Positions 37,632-45,516 of a stretch of DNA of 64,000 nucleotides are shown here, piece after piece. Positions within the stretch are counted from its first letter, which is position 1, and each line of letters begins with the position of its first letter. The position numbers and the translations under genes were made by a program. The stretch is from NCBI GenBank assembly GCA_030388825.1, contig CP128836.1, positions 186,001-250,000 on the forward strand, given 5' to 3'. The notes under the pieces are model-generated. The model had not been told where the DNA came from and made no database searches. It saw only the letters and a program-made list of their open reading frames with translations. Origin of the DNA: Rossellomorea sp. AcN35-11 (GTDB taxonomy: Bacteria; Bacillota; Bacilli; Bacillales; Bacillaceae_B).

Positions 37632-37834
37632 GAAAAACAGAAGTAACAATTAATGCGGACCATGTTCTTAACTATATAACTAGCAAAGACGAAGAGATCG
37701 AAACTCTAAAAAGCGCACTTAAAATTGCTTGCAAACATACCACAGACAAAAACACTAAGAAATTCTTAACTTTAGTTTTAGAAGAAAATAACTATAATGC
37801 TATTCCTCAAAAAGTTGAGGAGGTTATGAATTGA
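37625..37834 (+). CDS. Small helical protein of unknown function
   Basis: A 69-residue, mostly helical charged protein (KDEEIETLKSALKIACKHT). Its ATG overlaps the preceding stop and its own stop overlaps the TTG start of the next gene. No family recognised; the overlap on both sides supports it as a real operon member. Confidence 0.55.
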   Translation: MLGKTEVTINADHVLNYITSKDEEIETLKSALKIACKHTTDKNTKKFLTLVLEENNYNAIPQKVEEVMN

Positions 37835-38847
37835 AAAGGATCATTGCTCTCTTAATGTTATTCTCTTTTCTTCTCTTATCAGCATGTTCCAACGATGACG
37901 ATCAATTAACTACCACTACAGAGGAACATAAGACGAATGAAGAACATTCAGATGAATCCACTTCATCCCAAGTTAAAGAAATAAAGAAATTAAAATCGAT
38001 TACAACCGGAGAAGAACTCCCCGAGGAGTTTCATACCAACCCATTCACTATAATGATTGAAAACTCTCCATCCGCTAGACCGCACTCTGGATTAGCGGAG
38101 GCCGACATCGTTTATGAGTTTGAAGTAGAAGGCAGAATCACACGTTTCTTAGCAGTATTCCATGATCAATTCCCTGAAATGATCGGACCTGTTCGAAGCT
38201 CACGACATTATTACTTGCCAATTGCAGAATCATATAACATTCCTTATGTACATTATGGTGGCAGTTCGTATGCATATGAAGAACTAAAGCGCATTAGCAT
38301 TCCAAATTATGACGGCATGACTCAATCCAAAGCTTTCAAGAGAGATTCAACTCGAAAAGCTCCACATAACGCTTATTTTCACCCATACCCTGACTCATTA
38401 GATAATTACGGAGATGACATCGAATCTCAATTCTCATTCAATGAAGGGGAAGAGATTGGTGAAATTCTAAAAGTATCTTATGTCTATAACAATTTCACCG
38501 ATATTGAATATGTTTTTGACAAAGATAGCACACGTTACACTCGGTACCTTGAGGGAAAGAAGCATGAAGACAGGAATACCGGTAAAGCAATCGAAGTAAG
38601 AAACATCCTATTCTTAACTGCGAAACATTCTCCTATACCAGGAGATTCAAGCGGAAGAATTAATGTGGACACAAAAGGGGCCGGGGAGTTAACCTTATAT
38701 ACCAACGGTCAAGAAATAAAAGGAACATGGGAATATAAAGACGGCACTTATCGTTATTATGATGATGGGGCCAACGAACTCAATCTTAACCCCGGAACCA
38801 CATGGGTACAGTTCATTCGAGACATGGACGAAGTTATCAGCTATTAA
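37831..38847 (+). CDS. YerB-like DUF3048 lipoprotein
   Basis: A 338-residue lipoprotein starting at TTG (GAGGAGG nearby; overlap TTGA with the previous stop). The signal sequence ends LLLSAC, acylated Cys19. After a disordered Thr/Glu/Ser linker comes the DUF3048 domain: NPFTIMIENSPSARPHSGLAEADIVYEF, GPVRSSRHYYLP, then the C-terminal partner domain ending TTWVQFI. This is the YerB family of Bacillaceae, surface lipoproteins of unproven function sometimes linked to sporulation or DNA repair operons. A perfect terminator follows immediately. Confidence 0.82.
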   Translation: MKRIIALLMLFSFLLLSACSNDDDQLTTTTEEHKTNEEHSDESTSSQVKEIKKLKSITTGEELPEEFHTNPFTIMIENSPSARPHSGLAEADIVYEFEVEGRITRFLAVFHDQFPEMIGPVRSSRHYYLPIAESYNIPYVHYGGSSYAYEELKRISIPNYDGMTQSKAFKRDSTRKAPHNAYFHPYPDSLDNYGDDIESQFSFNEGEEIGEILKVSYVYNNFTDIEYVFDKDSTRYTRYLEGKKHEDRNTGKAIEVRNILFLTAKHSPIPGDSSGRINVDTKGAGELTLYTNGQEIKGTWEYKDGTYRYYDDGANELNLNPGTTWVQFIRDMDEVISY

Positions 38848-38855
38848 TAAAAGAA

Positions 38856-38882
38856 AAAAGCGTAGCGATGCTGCGCTTTTTT
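38856..38882 (+). terminator. Terminator between the DUF3048 and MscS genes
   Basis: GCGTAGC/GCTGCGC stem (one G-U) flanked by A and T runs, with six T residues. It lies only 16 bases before the MscS ATG, with the AAAAGGAG site in between, so the downstream gene must be read through this terminator. Confidence 0.85.
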
Positions 38883-38898
38883 CGTAAAAGGAGACATA

Positions 38899-40003
38899 AT
38901 GAAGGACATTATTCACAACATCACTGACTCTTATTTTTTTTAACTTCCAGGATATCTATTTCGATATTCTTGAATTTTTTCTTATAATCACCGGATTCCT
39001 ATTAGTAAGAAGATTTGTTGCATCCCACATTTTGAGGGCGCTTCTAGGCTTAACCCAAAAAACGAAAACCTCTTTAGACCAGAATATTGTTATAGCCTTT
39101 GAGAAGCCACTAAGAATGCTCATTGTAATAATAGGTATCTACCTAGCTTACATTAACTTTCCCGTTGGTTTTGACCAAACAGAAACCGCTCACAAGGTAT
39201 TTAAATCCTCCCTCGTGCTTACTTTATGCTGGGGCTTATACAATCTAACCAACTCTTACACCACGTTTGTTGTAGATCTAGGAAGAAAAATAGGAATTAC
39301 CATTGATGAACTTCTAGTCCCCTTACTCACTAAACTCGCTAGAATATTACTATTCACTGTAGGTGTTAGTGTTATTGCAGATGTTTGGAATTACAACATA
39401 AGTGCATTAGTGGCTGGTCTAGGGGTAGGAGGATTGGCATTCGCATTAGCAGCACAAGATTCTTTAAAGAATCTTTTTGGAGGAGTAGTGATTATTACCG
39501 AAAAACCTTTTAAAAAAGGTGATTGGATCCAGACCCCTAGTGTGGAAGGCACAGTTGAGGATATCACATTTAGAAGCACTTTGATTAGAACATTTGCACA
39601 AGCCTTAGTAACTATACCAAACTCTAAATTGGCAAATGAAGCTATAACAAACTGGACCAAGATGGGGAAAAGAAGAATTACATTCAACATAGGAGTAGAG
39701 TATCGAACCTCAAGAACCCAAATACAATCTGTTATATCTGAGATAGAAACAATGTTAAGAACCCACGAAGCTATAGACCAAGATACAATCTTTGTGAAAT
39801 TCAATGAATTCAATAACAGCAGCTTAGATATATTTCTATATTACTTCACAAAGACAACAAATTGGGAAGAATGGCTTAACATCAAACAAGATTGCAATTT
39901 AAAAATCATGGGGATCTTAGAGAAAGAAGGGGTGAAAGTAGCATTTCCTAGTCAAAGTTTGTATTTAGAAAATCATCTACAACCCATTAAATATGAAGCA
40001 TAG
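38899..40003 (+). pseudogene. MscS-family mechanosensitive channel, frameshifted near the N-terminus
   Basis: ATG 38899 behind AAAAGGAG begins MKDIIHNITDSYFF, then meets a stop. Removing one T from the T8 run at 38934-38941 joins it to the long frame that continues to 40003, giving about 367 residues. The restored N-terminus supplies the first membrane helix (YFDILEFFLIITGFLLV). The MscS core is intact: the pore helix with ALVAGLGVGGLAFALAAQDSLKNLFGG, the FKKGDWI beta domain, and VEDITFRSTLIRTF with VTIPNSKLANEAITNW. These channels release osmolytes on hypo-osmotic shock. As written, translation would have to restart internally; sequence error is quite possible. Confidence 0.82.
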
Positions 40004-40026
40004 ACCTTATACCGGTCTATGCTTTT
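39996..40026 (+). terminator. Terminator after MscS gene
   Basis: GCATAGACC/GGTCTATGC stem overlapping the stop codon, followed by TTTTCTCTTTC. Confidence 0.85.
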
Positions 40027-40062
40027 CTCTTTCTCCCAAAAGAACTTACATGATTAGCTGTG

Positions 40063-40092
40063 TTTTAGTCATGAATACAAATTTTTAGTCAT
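40063..40092 (+). repeat. Paired TTTTAGTCAT direct repeats upstream of RsfA-like gene
   Basis: Two identical 10-base copies at 40063-40072 and 40083-40092, about two helical turns apart, lie just before the RBS of the RsfA-like regulator. They look like an operator, possibly for autoregulation, but no binding site data are known to me. Confidence 0.4.
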
Positions 40093-40127
40093 AATTTATG
40101 AAAAGAAGATAAAAAGGAGAGAGACCA

Positions 40128-40652
40128 ATGGCGACTAAAAGAAATGATTCATGGGATGGCCAAAAAGATAAGCTATTATTAGAGACAGTGTTAGAACATA
40201 TTATGACAGGTAGCACACAACTTAAAGCTTTTGAAGTAGCAGCAAAGAGGATCGGGAAAACCGCAGGAGCATGCGGATTTCGCTGGAACAATCATCTCCG
40301 AAAGGAAAATAAGAAGTTAATTGAATTAGCTAAAAAAGATGGCGAAAAAGCCAAAGGAAAGATTTCCAAAGAAATAGAAGCAACAAAAGGAGATGAACAA
40401 CCTGTATCAAAAGAAACTTCCGCTGCGACAATCATTCCTACAAATGAAAAAAATCAACCTACTTCTAAGAAACTGTCATTTGTCGTAAATATCAAATCTA
40501 GAACTGAGCAGATCTTAGAGTTAGTTGAATCATTAGAGTCAGAATTAGATGCCGAAAAATCAAGCAACACTGAACTTGAAGAGAAGTACGACCAACTAAA
40601 AAAAGACTATGATGAGGTAGTTTCTTTCATGTCTAAATTTGTTCAAAAATAA
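40128..40652 (+). CDS. RsfA-family Myb/SANT-like regulator
   Basis: A 174-residue protein behind AAAGGAGAGAG. The N-terminal 65 residues match the RsfA (prespore-specific regulator) family: NDSWDGQKDKLLLETVLEHI, GSTQLKAFEVAAKRIGKTAGACGFRWN, a Myb/SANT-like DNA-binding domain. The rest is a Lys-rich linker and a C-terminal coiled coil (TEQILELVESLESELDAEKSSN). In B. subtilis RsfA modulates sigma-F genes in the forespore. Here a plasmid copy may regulate local genes. It is probably monocistronic with a terminator after it. Confidence 0.8.
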   Translation: MATKRNDSWDGQKDKLLLETVLEHIMTGSTQLKAFEVAAKRIGKTAGACGFRWNNHLRKENKKLIELAKKDGEKAKGKISKEIEATKGDEQPVSKETSAATIIPTNEKNQPTSKKLSFVVNIKSRTEQILELVESLESELDAEKSSNTELEEKYDQLKKDYDEVVSFMSKFVQK

Positions 40653-40668
40653 AGCCATACCCTATATC

Positions 40669-40699
40669 AGAGACATGGTTGCCCCATGTCTCTTTAGTT
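40669..40699 (+). terminator. Terminator after RsfA-like gene
   Basis: AGAGACATGG/CCATGTCTCT stem with a short loop, followed by TTAGTTTCC. The U tract is weak. Confidence 0.65.
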
Positions 40700-40715
40700 T
40701 CCTTCATACATAAGA

Positions 40716-40854
40716 TATAATGAAAATATATGAATTTAATTAGCTTAAACACTTTACCACGAGGTCAGAGTGTAGCATTGATAAAACGCTCAGAAGAGTG
40801 ATCAAGCGCAATTTTTATTGCCAAGGATACTTGATCACTCTTCTGAGCTTTTTT
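40716..40854 (+). promoter_or_regulatory. Promoter and very strong leader terminator of second methyltransferase gene
   Basis: TATAAT at 40716-40721, then a leader ending in a perfect 19-bp stem (40788-40806 with 40830-40848). The stem is capped by an extra GCAAT/ATTGC mini-hairpin and followed by six T residues. The GGGAGAG site and GTG start are 33 bases further. This is the longest perfect terminator stem in the window and it precedes, rather than follows, a gene. Confidence 0.8.
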
Positions 40855-40886
40855 ATTTGCTCAAAAACACAAAGGGAGAGAAAACA

Positions 40887-42509
40887 GTGAAAAAATTCAA
40901 GAAACTAATCGACCAGTACATTACCCCAAAATTCAGTAAAAGAGCATTTTATGGGCACGGAAAGAAATATCAACAAACCAATTTCACACCTGGAAGTAAG
41001 TATGTTGTGGATGTTAAAAACAACAAGATTGTTATCATGTCTCCTGACGGCCACGATGATCTAAAGCCTAGAAAGGTAAGTAAACGAGGACCAGAAGACA
41101 ACCTCATCCCTGTCATTGACGTGAAAGATAGGAAGTCAATCGAGGCATTTGAAGGGGTAGAATACCTGGAGATTAAGGTTTACGAGGATGAAATTATTGT
41201 TGAGGGGTACGTTGCAGAAGATAAACAATCAACCAGTCAACGCACATCAAAACAAACTAGCAAGAAAATCACCTCAATTAGAGACTTCATGAAAGTCAGA
41301 AAGGTCACCTCAGCATCCATTTCGTATGACCAATTAAAAATGGCCGCCGGCGGTGGTATCTATCAACAATCAATATTTGATGTTTTTGAATCAAAAGAAA
41401 GAGAAGAAACGATTGAATCAAGTGTCAGTTCTTCTGTATCTACAGTTCTTAAAGGATTAGGGATCCCTTTAACTGTGGCAAGCTTTTTTTCAGGGGCCGG
41501 AATGCTCGATCTAGCCTTCAAGGAGTCTGGGTTTGAAATACTTTGCGCTCTTGATCGTAATGCTGGTGATGAGAAAGGTTGCTTAGATACGTATCGTCAT
41601 AACATAGGCAACCACGCAATTGAAGCCGATATTAAAGCATACGATTTTTCTAAACTTCCAAAAGTATCTGTAGCGATTGCTGGTGTAGACTGCAAGGCAT
41701 ACTCAAACGTAAATCGTCAAACAAGGCTACTGGACCATCCAAATAACGACTTATTCAGGTATTACCTTAAAGCTATTAAGGAAACTGAAGCAGACATCTT
41801 CCTTATCGAAAATGTACCTGCCTTTTTAACTTCGTTTAATGGAGAGATCGGAAAAGAAATACGCGAAGAAATGAAAGGGTTTGAAATATCTGCAGGTGTA
41901 TTAAATGCAAGAGATTTCGGATCAGCTCAAGACCGTAAGAGAGCTATATTAATTGGTTCTCGAATTGGTAAAATCGAACTTCCATTTCACACTGTAAAAG
42001 AACCTAAGACCGTTGCTCAGGCTTTTGAAGGCCTTCATGATGGCATCCCTAACCAATTAGAATACTCTAAGCCAAAAACTGAAACATTAGAACGAATGAA
42101 ACATGTACCTCCAGGTGGAAATTGGCGTAACATACCAGACCACCTGAAAACAAAGAAAATGGGTGACAACACTCAGAGCAATGTATATCACAGACTAGAT
42201 CCCAACAAGCACTCGTGCACTATGGTGAACGTTCGTAAGAGCAACATTACACACCCATGGGAGAATAGAAGCCTATCAGTTAGAGAGTCCGCTCGATTAC
42301 AGGACCTTCCTGATCACTTCGTATTTAAAGGCACTAGGAGTTCCCAACAAGCACAAGTGGCAAATGGAGTTCCATTTAGCTTAGGTAAAGCTATTGCAAC
42401 CCAAATTAAGAGACATATCGAGAAATTCGGTAGAAAGGTAAAGGAAGTCACAAAAGGAGTCACCTCTACATTTGGAGAAGGAGCTAATGGACAATTGGCA
42501 TTATTTTAG
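40887..42509 (+). CDS. DNA C5-cytosine methyltransferase-like protein with DCK-type motif IV
   Basis: 540 residues, GTG start behind AAAGGGAGAG. The N-terminal domain (about 1-115, RGPEDNLIPVID) is shared with the other methyltransferase gene, then a linker. The catalytic domain has I (SFFSGAGMLDLAF), IV (AGVDCKAYS, Cys269), VI (LIENVPAF, about 308), VIII (SAQDRKRAILIG), IX (SVRESARLQDLPDHF) and X (QVANGVPFSLGKAI). Motif IV should read PCQ; here Pro is Asp and Gln is Lys, while Cys, ENV and QxRxR are kept. It would methylate or otherwise modify cytosine in DNA if active. It ends GQLALF, close to the beta-clamp-binding consensus. No cognate restriction enzyme is nearby, so it is an orphan. Confidence 0.85.
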   Translation: MKKFKKLIDQYITPKFSKRAFYGHGKKYQQTNFTPGSKYVVDVKNNKIVIMSPDGHDDLKPRKVSKRGPEDNLIPVIDVKDRKSIEAFEGVEYLEIKVYEDEIIVEGYVAEDKQSTSQRTSKQTSKKITSIRDFMKVRKVTSASISYDQLKMAAGGGIYQQSIFDVFESKEREETIESSVSSSVSTVLKGLGIPLTVASFFSGAGMLDLAFKESGFEILCALDRNAGDEKGCLDTYRHNIGNHAIEADIKAYDFSKLPKVSVAIAGVDCKAYSNVNRQTRLLDHPNNDLFRYYLKAIKETEADIFLIENVPAFLTSFNGEIGKEIREEMKGFEISAGVLNARDFGSAQDRKRAILIGSRIGKIELPFHTVKEPKTVAQAFEGLHDGIPNQLEYSKPKTETLERMKHVPPGGNWRNIPDHLKTKKMGDNTQSNVYHRLDPNKHSCTMVNVRKSNITHPWENRSLSVRESARLQDLPDHFVFKGTRSSQQAQVANGVPFSLGKAIATQIKRHIEKFGRKVKEVTKGVTSTFGEGANGQLALF

Positions 42510-42519
42510 TTCTATGACA

Positions 42520-42552
42520 CCCGCTCCTGATTTGTTTTTATATCAGAGCGGG
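42520..42552 (+). other. Hairpin before gene of unknown function
   Basis: CCCGCTCCTGAT pairs with ATCAGAGCGGG (one bulge), with a U-rich loop but no U tract after the stem. It is terminator-like in shape and lies 50 bases before the next ATG. Confidence 0.4.
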
Positions 42553-42604
42553 GGCTACTTAAAAGGGGACACACCATTTTCATACTAAGGAGAGAGATTA
42601 TTCT

Positions 42605-43798
42605 ATGAAGGACACTTATTTCGGATTTACTGATAAATTGAAACCAATGCAAGCCGCTAAAACTGAAAAATTACTAGATAAGCTAACAAGGTATGATGAT
42701 AACAAAGTCGGAACGAACAAAGAATTCGTTTTTTTGAAATTACAAGAAGGATATATACCTGACCTGCAAGAGAACTACTCTAAATATAGCGCACGGACTG
42801 AATCCCAGACAAAACCAAGAACACTCTATAAACTTTCTCAACCAAATGACTCTTATTTTTACGAAATCAATAAAACCTTACATGGCTTTGCTCTACACCT
42901 TATTGAAAACGATTTTCTCGATGAACAAAAAGCCTCTGCATTTATTGCCAAAGAAAATGAGGAAAAAGAGAAATCCTTAAAGCAAGCACTGGAACAGGAG
43001 CAGAAGGAACGTACGGAAAAACAAAGGTTAAATGAAATAGAGAACCAAAAACGTAAAGAGGAAGTAGAACGCAAACAAAAGGAGTGGCTAGAAATTGGTC
43101 GGAATATTATAGAGTATTTTGATACAAATCCAATTACTAGCGTCCTGGATATACATTGGAAAGAGTTGAGATCCATGTACGAGGAATTCGAAGTATATTG
43201 TGACGATGTGTATATCCAGCATGTGGACAAACTTACAATGATGTTAGGAAATAAGGAATTATGTATTCACAGACTGCAATATTTTGTTGAATGCGAAAAT
43301 AAACCAGATAGATCATTCACACTCAAAGGAAACCCAACCATGTTCATAGAAAAAGAGGTGCTTTTTAAAACTTTCCAACCACTCTTAACGGATAAACCCG
43401 CTACACTTACAGCTAAAATAAATGCTGTCTTCAAAGGGAGAAAATACAACAAGAGCAAACCAGTTAATACAGAGACTTTTTACCATTATAACGGTGAGCA
43501 ATTTATTCCTTGCGAGTCTCACCCTATTAAGATAGAGGGGATAACTTTCTTTATCATAAAGGCTAAGGAATCCTGGTGTTTATATGAAGCTAGAAGCGGA
43601 AGAGGAACACTATCAGCTAACTCGAAAACCACCTTGCTTGAGAAAGCAAAAGAGTCGATCAAGAGAAATAAGAGTAGACTTCAATCAAGCATTGAATACG
43701 CTATTTCTCAAAGTGGACTTTCTCCTAAATATATAGAAAAAACAAAGACTGACCCATTAATACGATTCAACCAAGAAGGACAAGGAGTATTATTTTAG
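42605..43798 (+). CDS. Coiled-coil protein of unknown function ending in a clamp-like peptide
   Basis: 397 residues behind AAGGAGAGAG. Residues about 115-165 are a highly charged coiled coil (KENEEKEKSLKQALEQEQ). The C-terminal half has mixed alpha/beta content with KPVNTETFYHYNGEQFIPC and ITFFIIKAKESWCLYEARSGRGTL, reminiscent of phage/plasmid LPD-type domains, but I cannot name a family. It ends EGQGVLF, a weaker relative of the QLALF and QLSLF endings in neighbouring genes. It sits between the methyltransferase and the PAPS-reductase-like gene. Confidence 0.6.
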   Translation: MKDTYFGFTDKLKPMQAAKTEKLLDKLTRYDDNKVGTNKEFVFLKLQEGYIPDLQENYSKYSARTESQTKPRTLYKLSQPNDSYFYEINKTLHGFALHLIENDFLDEQKASAFIAKENEEKEKSLKQALEQEQKERTEKQRLNEIENQKRKEEVERKQKEWLEIGRNIIEYFDTNPITSVLDIHWKELRSMYEEFEVYCDDVYIQHVDKLTMMLGNKELCIHRLQYFVECENKPDRSFTLKGNPTMFIEKEVLFKTFQPLLTDKPATLTAKINAVFKGRKYNKSKPVNTETFYHYNGEQFIPCESHPIKIEGITFFIIKAKESWCLYEARSGRGTLSANSKTTLLEKAKESIKRNKSRLQSSIEYAISQSGLSPKYIEKTKTDPLIRFNQEGQGVLF

Positions 43799-43812
43799 AA
43801 TTAATTGCAGTT

Positions 43813-43841
43813 AAGGGCTAGACAACCACTAGCCCTTTTAT
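43813..43841 (+). terminator. Terminator-like hairpin before PAPS-reductase-like gene
   Basis: A 9-bp stem AAGGGCTAG/CTAGCCCTT followed by TTAT. It is 23 bases upstream of the next ATG, again leaving no promoter room. Confidence 0.7.
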
Positions 43842-43863
43842 AACAGGAAGGGGAGTTTTAGAT

Positions 43864-44893
43864 ATGCAAATGGATATTTTTGAAATGAATAATGAGGTAT
43901 CAAGAAGAAATCACGTGATTTTTTTCAGTGGAGGAAAAGCGTCATTCGCAGCAGCGGATTATGTTAAAGAAAAGTATCCAAATGATAACATCCTACTTTA
44001 TTTTACTGACACACTCTGGGAACACCCTGACTTATACCGCTTTATTCATGAAGGGGCTGACAAACTAAGATTACCAATGCTCATTCACAGCCGAGGTATT
44101 ACACCACCTCAATTAATGGTGAAACAAGCTTTCATGGCCAACAATGGGACTTGTTCGAATGAATTGAAAATTAAAGTAGCCTGCAGAGTTTTTGAAAAAA
44201 GGAAAAGAACCCGAAGTAGTGAAGTGGTATAACAAGGAATACCTTATAAATGATAATTTTTTAGAAGATGCAACACTATACTTCGGTATCGGAATCGGAG
44301 AGCTACATCGTGAAGAACCCATCAGAAGTAACTGGGCTCCGTATAAAGTATATATGCCCCTTATTGAAAATATGATAGATGTTGATGAAGTGCTAAAGAA
44401 ACACAAAATTCGTCCTGGCTCCATGTATGATATGAACTTCAGCCATAATAATTGCTGGGGCAGGTGTGTCAAGGCCGGTCAAGGACACTTCAAAAATTTA
44501 ATGATGAAACAACCAGAAATATACAACGAATTAATGGAGCAAGAAATCGTCATTAGTGAGTATATTCGCTACAAGAAGCAACCTTCAATTAGAAGTGGAA
44601 AAGGAAAAGACTACTTATTTGATGAAGTATGGAACTTCGTTTCGACTGGTGAAAAAACGAAAAAGATCCAACACATCATTGAAACTAATAAATATACTAA
44701 GAACAATCTCTTTGGGGTTGATAGTAAGGAACGAGACATCAAGAAACAATACACATTCATGAAAACAAAATCTTTAGAAGAACTGTATCAAGAGCCCGTA
44801 CAATGCGACATATGGGACGTAGGCGGGTGTGGTTGCTTCATAGATTATGAGGATGAAAGAGAAGAGAAAGAGTCAAAACAACAAATTTCCTAA
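43864..44893 (+). pseudogene. PAPS reductase-like (PP-loop) protein with extra cysteine clusters, frameshifted
   Basis: The first frame (43864-44232) has the PP-loop FSGGKASFAAADYV and a TCSNELKIK segment. The second frame continues to 44893 after removing one A from the A6 run at 44195-44200, giving about 342 residues. The family activates or transfers sulfur/adenylyl groups on small molecules, tRNA or DNA; members include CysH, TilS-like and DndC. Cysteines are visible at CSNELK, NNCWGRC and CDIWDVGGCGC, suggesting an iron-sulfur or zinc site. The neighbours are DNA modification and replication genes, so a nucleic-acid substrate is plausible, but no dnd partners are present. Current reading is broken as written. 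Confidence 0.72.
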
Positions 44894-44898
44894 TTTAT

Positions 44899-44926
44899 AA
44901 AGGGGTGCATATGCACTCCTTTTTTC
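44899..44926 (+). terminator. Terminator after PAPS-reductase-like gene
   Basis: AAAGGGGTGCAT/ATGCACTCCTTT is a near-perfect palindrome followed by TTTTTT; strong intrinsic terminator. Confidence 0.85.
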
Positions 44927-45516
44927 ATTTTAGAAAACAACTGTTTTCTAAATTTAGAAGAGGTGGGTGTTTTTAAATTTAATTAATTGTTTAGAGAATA
45001 TTATCTATTAAATTGGATCTCCAATTTTTGTAGTAAGAAAAACATAAGTAATAAAATATACCACTAAATAATAAAATTTCACACAGAGGGCAAAAGAGAC
45101 CTTTTGTCCTTAATAAGTAAATACATAAATAATAAGCCCTTATATAAAAAACTGGACAAACCTTACTGCCACAAGAGATTGAGAAGAATTTAAACGAATA
45201 ATATCCCAAAGAAATCACAAATTCAGTAGTGAGGCTTCAAATTTTCCACAATACAGAACTATATATTCAAAGTTAATTACTTATACACAGACCTTCACTC
45301 TTTAACCAAGGATATCAACAAGATAATACCAGAGTAATCACAAGAAAACATCCAATCCACAATGTATACTTTGAAATTCACAAGCAAACATCCAAAGAAA
45401 TACTACAATAAAATAATGACGATTTTGTAATTCTTTCAATTCGTCATTAGCAGATTATCTTATTTAACATTTTATATAACACTAATAACCTTCCGAAATA
45501 TTAAAATTTCGCAAGG
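44927..45516. other. AT-rich non-coding stretch with DnaA-box-like sites and direct repeats
   Basis: About 590 bases without a credible gene. It contains a perfect DnaA-box consensus TTATACACA at 45281-45289 and near-matches TTTTCCACA (45242) and CAATCCACA (45353). It also holds an 18-base direct repeat TCACAAGmAAACATCCAA at 45338-45355 and 45378-45395 (40 bases apart), and inverted repeats near 45416-45450 (AATGACG/CGTCATT) and 45487-45518. It lies downstream of the minus-strand Rep candidate and may be part of the origin or of a partition/incompatibility site. This is inference from composition. Confidence 0.45.

Noticed and set aside
42520..42552. Counting this hairpin as a terminator
   Set aside because: There is no U tract after the stem, so it is listed only as a hairpin.
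33260..44893. Complete restriction-modification or Dnd phosphorothioation system
   Set aside because: No restriction endonuclease and no dndB, dndD, dndE or similar genes are seen nearby; the methyltransferase-like and PAPS-reductase-like genes are reported individually.
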